This document shows, in pieces, positions 4,098-9,567 of a stretch of DNA of 9,567 nt (its first letter is position 1; each line of letters opens with the position of its first letter). A model generated the notes under the pieces. That model saw nothing but the letters and a program-made list of their open reading frames with translations, made no database searches and was not told where the DNA came from. The stretch is from Candidatus Elarobacter sp. (GTDB lineage Bacteria > Vulcanimicrobiota > Vulcanimicrobiia > Vulcanimicrobiales > Vulcanimicrobiaceae). Location: the NCBI GenBank assembly GCA_030150085.1, contig JASLGJ010000078.1, forward strand, positions 1 through 9,567. Reading direction: 5' to 3'. Made by a program: the position numbers and the translations under genes.

Positions 4098-5390
4098 GTG
4101 ACCGTACTACCGACGATCTCCGCCTCGGCGATCGACGTCGCGCCGATCCGCTACGCCGACCGCACCCTCGCCAACGGCCTGCGCGCGATCCTGGTCCCCG
4201 ACCGGCGCGTGCCCTCGGTCGCGATCAACGTCGCCTACCAGGTCGGCGGCAAGGACGACCCGCCCGGGCGCTCGGGCTTCGCCCACCTCTTCGAGCACCT
4301 GATGTTCAAGGGCACCGCGCGGACCGCGCCCGAGACGCTCGACCGCCTGACCGAGGACGTGGGCGGCTACAACAACGCCTTCACGACCGAGGACATCACC
4401 AACTACTACGAGGTCGTGCCGTCCAACCACCTCGAGCGGCTGCTCTGGGCCGAGGCCGACCGGCTGGCCGCGCTCGACGTCAACCAGGCCAACTTCGCCA
4501 CCGAGCGCGAGGTCGTGATCGGCGAGTACGACCAGCGCATCCTGGCCGAGCCGTACGGGATGCTGGGCGAGCTGGTCGAGCGCGAGGCCTACACGGTCCA
4601 CCCGTACCGGCGCGGGGTGATCGGCGACCCGGCCCAGCTCAACGCGGCCTCGCTCGACGACGTGGTGGCCTTCCACGCCACCTACTACCGGCCCGACAAC
4701 GCGGTGCTGGTGGTGGCCGGCGACCTCGACCTCGAGCAGACCTTCGCCTGGATCGAGCGGTACTTCGGCGCGATCCCGCTCCCGCCCGGGAAGGTCCCGC
4801 GGGTGACGGCGACCGAGCCGGCCCAGACCGCCGAGCGCGGCTACACCTACCGCGCGGCCAACGTGCCGCTCCCGGCGGCCGAGGAGGCCTACCACATCCC
4901 GGCCCTCTCGCACCCCGACGCCGCGCCGCTGGAGGTGCTCGAGACGCTGCTGGGCGCGGGGCGCTCCTCGCGCCTGTACACCACCCTCGTCTACGGCAAG
5001 CAGCTCGCCTCGAGCGCCTACGCCGCGGCCGACCTGCGCCAGCACCCGGGGCTGTTCGGGGTGCGGCTGACCTGCGCCCAAGGGGTGGAGCTGGCCGCCG
5101 CGCGCGCCGCACTGGCCCTGGAGCTGGACCGGGTGCGCGACGAGCCGGCCGAGCAGAGCGAGATCGACCGGGTGAAGACCCAGATCGCCAGCGCCCTGGT
5201 GCGCTCGCGCCAGACCGCCAACGGCATCGCCCAGGCCCTGGCCCGGGCCACGACCGAGCGCGGCGACCCCGAGAGCGTCAACGGCGACCTGGCCCGCTAC
5301 CTGGCGGTGACGGCCGACGACGTGCAGCGCGTCGCGCGCACCTACCTGCGCGCGGAGAACCGGACCGTCGTCGAGTACCTTCCGGGATGA
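4098..5390 (+). CDS. M16 family zinc metalloprotease, catalytic subunit
   Basis: A 430-residue M16 (insulysin/processing-peptidase-like) protease. The inverted zinc motif HxxEH is intact (H63-L-F-E66-H67 in GFAHLFEHLMFKGT), and the third zinc ligand fits E143 in FATEREVVIGEYDQR, about 76 residues downstream as the family requires. An N-terminal M16 domain (about 18-180) and a C-terminal M16_C domain (about 185-370, with GAGRSSRLYTTLVYGKQLAS) make one protease half. These halves close like a clam over unfolded peptides. No signal peptide is seen, so a cytoplasmic location is inferred. GTG 4098 is the start used; the Shine-Dalgarno (AGGCGAGA, 4086-4093) is modest. Its stop overlaps the next start by 4 bp (ATGA), and the next gene encodes the complementary inactive half, so the two probably form a heterodimer. 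Confidence 0.93.
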   Translation: MTVLPTISASAIDVAPIRYADRTLANGLRAILVPDRRVPSVAINVAYQVGGKDDPPGRSGFAHLFEHLMFKGTARTAPETLDRLTEDVGGYNNAFTTEDITNYYEVVPSNHLERLLWAEADRLAALDVNQANFATEREVVIGEYDQRILAEPYGMLGELVEREAYTVHPYRRGVIGDPAQLNAASLDDVVAFHATYYRPDNAVLVVAGDLDLEQTFAWIERYFGAIPLPPGKVPRVTATEPAQTAERGYTYRAANVPLPAAEEAYHIPALSHPDAAPLEVLETLLGAGRSSRLYTTLVYGKQLASSAYAAADLRQHPGLFGVRLTCAQGVELAAARAALALELDRVRDEPAEQSEIDRVKTQIASALVRSRQTANGIAQALARATTERGDPESVNGDLARYLAVTADDVQRVARTYLRAENRTVVEYLPG

Positions 5391-6766
5391 GCATCTCGGC
5401 CGCGATCCCGGCGCCGGGGCCGGTGCGCGAGGCGACCTTGCCTGCCCCGGTCGAGCGCGTCCTCGGCAACGGCCTGCGGGTCGTGGCCTTCGCCCAGCGC
5501 GGGCTGCCGCTGGTGGCGGCCCAGCTCGTGGTGCGCTGCGGCGCGGCGGCCGAGCACGAGGACGAGGCCGGGCTGGCCGCGCTGACCGCCGCCCTGCTCA
5601 CCCAGGGCACGACCGCCCACGACGCGCTGGCCCTGGCCGCCAGCGCCGACGCGCTGGGCGCGCGGCTGGACGCGGGCTCGGGCTACGACGCGACCCTGAT
5701 CTCGGTCAGCGCCACCACGCCCGCCTTCCCGCACGCCTTCGCGCTGCTCGAGGAGGTGGTGCGGCGGCCGGCCTTCGCCCCGCGCGAGGTCGAGCGGGTG
5801 CGGGCCAAGTCGATCTCCGACCTGGCCCTGACCTACGCCAGCCCGAGCAGCGTGGCACGCCTGGCGGCCCAGCGCGTGGCCTACGGCAGCGCGCCCTACG
5901 CCCACCCGCTGGCCGGCACCGCCTCCTCGCTGGCCGGGCTGACCCGCGACCGGGTGGCCTGGTTCCACGAGCGCTTCTACCGCCCCGACGACGCCGTGCT
6001 GGTGATCGGCGGCGACCTCGCGGTCGAGGAGGCCTTTCGCCTGGCCGAGCGGGTGCTGGGCGGTTGGCGCGCGCCCGACGCGCCGCTGTCCGACTTCCCT
6101 TCCGGCGCGATGCCGGCGCCGCGCGAGCGCGTGGTGATCGTCGACAAGCCCGAGGCCGGGCGGACCGCGCTGCTGGTCGGGCGGCTGAGCATCGAGCGCC
6201 GCTCGCCCGACTACTATCCGGCCGTGGTCGCCAGCGCCGTGCTGTCGGGCTACAGCGGGCGGCTCAACCAGGAGATCCGGGTCAAGCGCGGGCTCTCGTA
6301 CGGGGCCTCGGCCTCGGTCTCGCCGCGCCGCCTGCCGGGGCTGTTCCTGGCCTCGACCCTGGTCGACCACAGCCGCGCCGCCGAGGCCACCGAGGTCACG
6401 CTGGAGACGATCCGCTCGCTGGCCGAGCGCCCGGCCCAGGCCGAGGAGCTGGCCACCCGCAAGGCCACCGTGACGGGCGGCTTCTACCGGGGGATCGAGA
6501 CCGTCGACGGGATCGTCGGCTCGCTCGCGGAGCTGGTGCTCTACGACGCCCCGCTGAGCGACCTGGGGGCGTACGTGCCGCGGGTCCTGGCGGTCGACGC
6601 CGAGACGGTGCGCGACTTCGCGGCCCGGGCGCTGGTGCCCGACGACTTCACGGTGCTGGTGGGCGACGCGGCGAAGTTCGCCGACGCCCTGCGCGCCGCG
6701 CACGCCGACGTCACGGTGATCGCCGCCGAGGCGCTCGATTTCCGTTCGCCGACCTTGGGAGTGTAG
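5387..6766 (+). CDS. M16 family protein, non-catalytic partner subunit
   Basis: A 459-residue M16 homologue in which the zinc site is gone. Aligning GLAALTAALLTQGT with GFAHLFEHLMFKGT of the upstream gene puts Ala65, Ala68 and Ala69 at the three HxxEH positions. The C-terminal half keeps RGLSYG (R301, Y305), the Arg/Tyr pair that in paired bacterial and mitochondrial M16 proteases positions substrate for the active partner. Other M16 landmarks are present: FYRPDDAVLVIGGDL (about 197-211) and SGYSGRLNQEIRVKRG (about 287-302). It is translationally coupled to the catalytic subunit by a 4-bp overlap, and heterodimer formation is expected from known paired systems. Loss of zinc ligands with retention of R/Y argues for a working partner over a decayed gene. 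Confidence 0.92.
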   Translation: MSISAAIPAPGPVREATLPAPVERVLGNGLRVVAFAQRGLPLVAAQLVVRCGAAAEHEDEAGLAALTAALLTQGTTAHDALALAASADALGARLDAGSGYDATLISVSATTPAFPHAFALLEEVVRRPAFAPREVERVRAKSISDLALTYASPSSVARLAAQRVAYGSAPYAHPLAGTASSLAGLTRDRVAWFHERFYRPDDAVLVIGGDLAVEEAFRLAERVLGGWRAPDAPLSDFPSGAMPAPRERVVIVDKPEAGRTALLVGRLSIERRSPDYYPAVVASAVLSGYSGRLNQEIRVKRGLSYGASASVSPRRLPGLFLASTLVDHSRAAEATEVTLETIRSLAERPAQAEELATRKATVTGGFYRGIETVDGIVGSLAELVLYDAPLSDLGAYVPRVLAVDAETVRDFAARALVPDDFTVLVGDAAKFADALRAAHADVTVIAAEALDFRSPTLGV

Positions 6767-6769
6767 AGG

Positions 6770-7399
6770 GTGTCCGAGACCGTTTCCGACCGCGTCCGGG
6801 TGACGCGGCTGGCCGACCGCGCGCGCTACGACCGCGCCGCCGTGGACGCGATCCTCGACGAGGCCTACGTGGCGCACGTCGGGGTGGTGGTCGACGGCGC
6901 GCCGGTGGTGCTGCCCTTCGCCTGCGCGCGGGTCGGCGACGAGCTGGTGCTGCACGGCTCGACCCTGGCCGGGGTGCTGAGCGCGGCCGCGTCCGGCGCG
7001 CCGGTCTGCGCGACCGTGACCCACCTCGACGGGCTGGTGCTGGCCCGCAGCGCCTTCCAGTCCTCGATGAACTACCGCACCGTGGTGGTCCACGGCCGGG
7101 CCCGCGAGATCGTCGACCGGGCCGAGAAGATCGCGCTGCTCGACGCCTTCGTCGACCGGCTGCTGCCCGGCCGGCGGGCCCAGATCCGGGGCATGAGCGA
7201 GGGCGAGCTGACGGCCACCCAGGTCGTCGCCCTCCCGCTCGACGCGGTCTCGGCCAAGGTCCGCACGGGCCCGGTCAAGGAGCCGGCCGAGGACGTCGAC
7301 CCGGCGGTCTGGGCTGGGGTGATCCCGCTGCACCTGGTGCGCGGCGAGCCCGAGCCCGACCCCAGCAACGGCCCGCAGGCCCCGCCGCCGGCGGGCTGA
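6770..7399 (+). CDS. NimA-like / pyridoxamine 5'-phosphate oxidase-family flavoprotein
   Basis: A 209-residue protein of the split-barrel FMN-binding superfamily, closest in pattern to the Nim/Pyridox_ox_2 group. Signs are the opening RVTRLADRARYDRAAVDAIL ('R...R...D.....+L'), the strand AHVGVVVDGAPVVLPFACAR, the segment ELVLHGSTLAGVLSAAASG, and the core SAFQSSMNYRTVVVHGRAREI, where S-x-N-Y-R-S/T-V-x-x-x-G is the hallmark. Members bind FMN or a related flavin and reduce nitro compounds or act as redox enzymes; the actual substrate cannot be read from sequence. It is not the PdxH vitamin B6 enzyme, whose C-terminal motif is absent. The C-terminus is a Pro-rich tail. GTG 6770 lies 3 nt after the M16 partner stop, so it is co-transcribed. 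Confidence 0.85.
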   Translation: MSETVSDRVRVTRLADRARYDRAAVDAILDEAYVAHVGVVVDGAPVVLPFACARVGDELVLHGSTLAGVLSAAASGAPVCATVTHLDGLVLARSAFQSSMNYRTVVVHGRAREIVDRAEKIALLDAFVDRLLPGRRAQIRGMSEGELTATQVVALPLDAVSAKVRTGPVKEPAEDVDPAVWAGVIPLHLVRGEPEPDPSNGPQAPPPAG

Positions 7400-7458
7400 G
7401 CGGGTCGCCCCCGCTCCGTCCGGACTTCCGGCCGCGCGAGCTGGGTACGACCCTCCCC

Positions 7459-8202
7459 GTGGAGATCGGCTGGCCGGCGGAACTGGTCCTGATCCGGCAC
7501 GCGGAGAGTGCCGGGAACGTGGCGCGCGAGCTGGCCCTGGCGACGGGCGCGGCGACGATCGACGTCGGCGCGCGCGACTGCGACGTGCCGCTCTCGCCGC
7601 TGGGCGAGCGCCAGGCGGCGGCGCTGGGGCGCTGGTGGTCCGACCACGTCCTACCCTACGATGCGCTGCTCTGCTCGCCGTACGTCCGCGCCCGGCAGAC
7701 CGCCGAGATCGCGCTGCGCGCGGCGGGCTGGGACGGCGTCCCGCTGCTGGTCGACGAGCGCCTGCGCGAGAAGGAGTTCGGCGCGCTCGACCGGCTCACG
7801 AGCGCCGGTATCCTGGAGCGGTTCCCCGAGCAGGTCGAGCTGCGCCGCGCGCTCGGCAAGTTCTACTACCGCCCGCCGGGCGGCGAGAGCTGGACCGACG
7901 TGATCCTGCGCGTGCGCAGCGCCTACGAGACGATCGTGCGCGAGCACGCCGGCCGGCGCATCGCGGTGATCTCGCACCAGGTCGTGGTGCTCTGCTCGCG
8001 CTACGTGATCGAACGGCTGAGCGAGGACGAGATCCTCGCCATCGACCGCCAGGGCGACGTGGCGAACTGCTCGGAGACGACCTACCACCTCGACCCCGCG
8101 ACGCAGCGGCCGGCGCTGCAGTCGTACAACGTGGTCGCCCCGCTCGAGGAACAGGGCGCGCCGGTGACCGCGCACCCCGACGGCCCGGTCGCGGCGACGT
8201 GA
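7459..8202 (+). CDS. Histidine phosphatase superfamily (phosphoglycerate mutase-like) protein
   Basis: A 247-residue branch-1 histidine phosphatase. The catalytic motif LIRHAES gives the phospho-acceptor His14 with Arg13. SPYVRARQTAE (73-83) supplies the second phosphate-binding Arg77. LREKEFG (102-108) carries the likely acid E106. VISHQVVV (170-177) gives the second catalytic His173. GGESW (141-145) is the common loop. Members range from phosphoglycerate mutase to broad phosphatases, and the substrate here is undetermined. GTG 7459 is the only canonical start near the RHAES motif that keeps the first strand. It leaves a 59-nt gap after the flavoprotein gene, the largest within this cluster. 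Upstream, the open frame continues but is a shadow of the M16 and flavoprotein genes. The stop overlaps the start of the next gene by 4 bp (GTGA). Confidence 0.9.
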   Translation: MEIGWPAELVLIRHAESAGNVARELALATGAATIDVGARDCDVPLSPLGERQAAALGRWWSDHVLPYDALLCSPYVRARQTAEIALRAAGWDGVPLLVDERLREKEFGALDRLTSAGILERFPEQVELRRALGKFYYRPPGGESWTDVILRVRSAYETIVREHAGRRIAVISHQVVVLCSRYVIERLSEDEILAIDRQGDVANCSETTYHLDPATQRPALQSYNVVAPLEEQGAPVTAHPDGPVAAT

Positions 8203-9080
8203 CGCGCGCCTGCACGGACATCGACGACGCGCTGCTGCGCGGCTGGTCGCTGCCGGTGCCGGAAGAGGGCAGCAAGGACGAGCGGGGGAGCGTGTTCGTG
8301 GTCGCGGGCGCGCCGCAGATGCCCGGCGCGGCGGTGCTCGCGGCGACGGCCGCGCTGCGCGCGGGCGCGGGCAAGCTGCAGATCGGCACCGTGGCGAGCG
8401 TGGCGGCGCACGTCGGGATCGCGGTGCCCGAGTCGCTGGTGGTCGCGCTCGCCGAGGCGCCCAGCGGGGCGATCTCGCTCGCGGCGGTGGCGACGATCGT
8501 CGAGCGCGCGAACCGCGCGGATGCGGTGGTGATCGGGCCGGGGCTGGTGGACGAGTTCGCCTCGTCGGCGCTGATCGCGGCCGTTACCGCGGGGCTGGAG
8601 AAGCCGGCCGTGATCGACGCGGCGGCGCTGGCCTGCTTCGCGGACCACCCCGGTGCGATCGCGCGCCTGGGCGGGCGCGCGGTGCTGACCCCGCACGCGG
8701 GCGAGATGGCGGCGATGCTCGGCCGCCCGCGCGACGAGATCGAAGCGGAGCCGGAGCGATTTGCGCGCGAGGCGGCGGAGCGGTTCGGCGCCGTGGTGGC
8801 GCTCAAGGGTTCGCAGACGCACATCGCGGCGCCGGATGGGACGATGTACCGTAACGCGCGGGGTCATGTCGGCTTGGCGACGTCGGGCTCGGGCGACGTG
8901 CTGGCGGGGATCATCGGCGGGTTGCTGGCGCGTGGAGCGGAGCCGGTGCAGGCCGCGGTGTGGGGTGTGTATCTGCACGCGCGAGCGGGTCAGGTGTTAG
9001 GCGAGCGCGTGGGGATCGGATTCTTAGCCCGCGAGATTCTGAGGGAGGTGCCATTGTTGATGTGCATGCTAAGCGGCTGA
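8199..9080 (+). CDS. nnrD: ADP-dependent NAD(P)H-hydrate dehydratase
   Basis: A 293-residue ribokinase-fold enzyme of the YjeF C-terminal family. It dehydrates the damaged hydrate form of NADH/NADPH back to the working cofactor, using ADP or ATP. Signatures in order: GSVFVVAGAPQMPGAAVLAA then ALRAGAGKL (30-60), VVIGPGL (111-116), VIDAAAL (138-144, usually VlDADAL, so one Asp is Ala), LTPHAGEMAAML (163-174), and TSGSGDVLAGIIGGLLARG (228-246) with the catalytic Asp233. The epimerase (NnrE) domain often fused N-terminally is absent. GTG 8199 overlaps the phosphatase stop by 4 bp. The extreme 3' end (last about 15 codons, with TTG, TTG, CTA and ATG) is less GC-rich than the rest and leads straight into the AT-richer tail. 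The C-terminus PLLMCMLSG is slightly unlike the family. Confidence 0.93.
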   Translation: MTRACTDIDDALLRGWSLPVPEEGSKDERGSVFVVAGAPQMPGAAVLAATAALRAGAGKLQIGTVASVAAHVGIAVPESLVVALAEAPSGAISLAAVATIVERANRADAVVIGPGLVDEFASSALIAAVTAGLEKPAVIDAAALACFADHPGAIARLGGRAVLTPHAGEMAAMLGRPRDEIEAEPERFAREAAERFGAVVALKGSQTHIAAPDGTMYRNARGHVGLATSGSGDVLAGIIGGLLARGAEPVQAAVWGVYLHARAGQVLGERVGIGFLAREILREVPLLMCMLSG

Positions 9081-9567
9081 ATGTTAATTAGCAGTCGTCG
9101 GTCGAATCCAACTCCGGGAGCCACGTACAGGTCGCGTCCCAATCGAGGGTGTCCTGCTTTGTAAGAACATGCTTTTCCCGCTTTATAATACGGGCCATAG
9201 TGTACGACGCAATGCCGTCCTAGCGGTCCAACGACCCGTTGACGGCCGAAGCCGGTTGGTGGAAATGTGGCGTGTAGCGTACTTTGCCGAATTCAATGAT
9301 CTGGTGATTACTTGCCGTCTTAAATACCCGTAGAGCGCTGAAAGCGTCCTTAATGACCCCTACGAAGGCGGGGGAGAAGTCGTCTGCGGTATTCTCCGTC
9401 TCAATGAGTCTTGCGTAAATTTCGGACAGTGCCCTTCGCCTTCATAGAGTCAGGCGAAACCGAGCGTTCTCACGATTTGAAGCGCGTCTAGTTCTGTTCT
9501 TTAAGTGCGTTAGAGCATATGATCAAAGGTTGGTAAGAATTCGGGCGAGCCATGCGAAGGGCGGACG
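9081..9567. other. AT-richer region without an intact gene
   Basis: This 487-bp stretch differs sharply from the rest: 24 of the 60 bases at 9481-9540 and 30 of 60 at 9301-9360 are G or C, against 48 of 60 at 5581-5640. No intact reading frame of useful size is present on either strand. A TATAAT at 9184-9189 with TTGTAA 19 bp upstream (9159-9164) is promoter-like on the plus strand, but AT-rich DNA gives such matches by chance. The one interesting signal is a stop-interrupted coding-like frame on the minus strand. Foreign origin, decay or an assembly join are all possible. Confidence 0.7.
9088..9567 (-). pseudogene. Degraded coding-like remnant, unidentified
   Basis: On the minus strand one frame (TAA stop at 9090-9088) reads like protein apart from internal stops TAG (9222-9220), TGA (9444-9442) and TGA (9525-9523). 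The best segment, 9441-9223 (73 codons), reads RRRALSEIYARLIETENTAD, then FSPAFVGVIKDAFSALRVFK and IIEFGKVRYTPHFHQPA. The piece after the TAG contains YTMARIIKREKHVLTKQDTL, then DWDATCTWLPELDSTDDC. No segment has an ATG with a ribosome site that opens the whole. A different frame just upstream (about 9490-9450) reads ELDALQIVRTLGFA, hinting at a frameshift too. I do not recognise the family. A faint resemblance of 'V.YTPHFHQP' to the GrpE 'fdP..He' region is too weak to name it. A chance open frame cannot be excluded. Confidence 0.35.

Noticed and set aside
5342..7333. 663-codon minus-strand open frame, and other long open frames antisense or out of frame to 2733-8202
   Set aside because: They lie opposite or out of frame to well-supported M16, flavoprotein and phosphatase genes. 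Their translations are Arg/Gly/His/Gln-rich without motifs, as expected in high-GC DNA.
6064..7458. Upstream extension of the histidine phosphatase frame
   Set aside because: The 5' part is Arg/Ala-rich shadow of the upstream genes. The family fold begins about 12 residues before RHAES, at GTG 7459.
1..9567. CRISPR arrays, tRNA or rRNA genes, insertion-sequence ends
   Set aside because: No regularly spaced repeats, cloverleaf-like sequences, conserved rRNA segments or transposase motifs with terminal inverted repeats were seen by eye.

Overview
The window is high-GC bacterial chromosome: nearly all genes have G or C at most third codon positions, and 48 of the 60 bases at 5581-5640 are G or C. 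Two LexA (SOS) boxes of the GAAC-N4-GTTC type are present. That box type is used by Gram-positive and several other Terrabacteria-like lineages and not by Enterobacteria. Signal peptides, a leaderless style of transcription and the gene set fit a high-GC environmental lineage (for example Eremiobacterota/Vulcanimicrobiota, Chloroflexota or Actinomycetota), but the sequence alone does not settle the phylum.

Layout. (1) 1-629, minus strand: the N-terminal part of an ImuB-like, probably inactive Y-family polymerase, cut by the window edge, behind a SOS-boxed promoter. (2) 793-2652, plus strand: an XRE-type antitoxin, an overlapping RelE/ParE-like toxin, a secreted Ala/Pro-linker protein starting 1 nt after the toxin stop, and a small secreted two-repeat protein behind a structured 5' leader holding (CAT)6. 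(3) 2660-2702: two GAA-loop hairpins between convergent genes. (4) 2704-3474, minus strand: an ImuA (RecA-like) gene with its own near-perfect SOS promoter. (5) 3622-4035, minus strand: a small membrane protein. (6) 4098-9080, plus strand: a tight five-gene cluster with an active M16 zinc protease, its catalytically dead M16 partner, a NimA/pyridoxamine-oxidase-like flavoprotein, a histidine phosphatase and NAD(P)H-hydrate dehydratase. (7) 9081-9567: an abrupt drop to about 40-50% GC, with no intact gene but with a stop-riddled, coding-like frame on the minus strand.

How the parts work together. ImuA and ImuB belong to the damage-inducible mutasome (usually imuA-imuB-dnaE2 in one operon). Here the two genes point the same way but are separated by about 2.1 kb carrying a toxin-antitoxin pair and two secreted proteins on the opposite strand. 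Each imu gene has its own promoter of the same design: the LexA box lies inside a 17-bp spacer and the start codon lies almost at the predicted transcription start. This split, twice-controlled mutasome is the most distinctive arrangement in the window. The five-gene cluster looks like housekeeping and repair (protein turnover, flavin-dependent reduction, phosphatase, repair of hydrated NAD(P)H). Its genes are coupled by 4-bp overlaps at two junctions.
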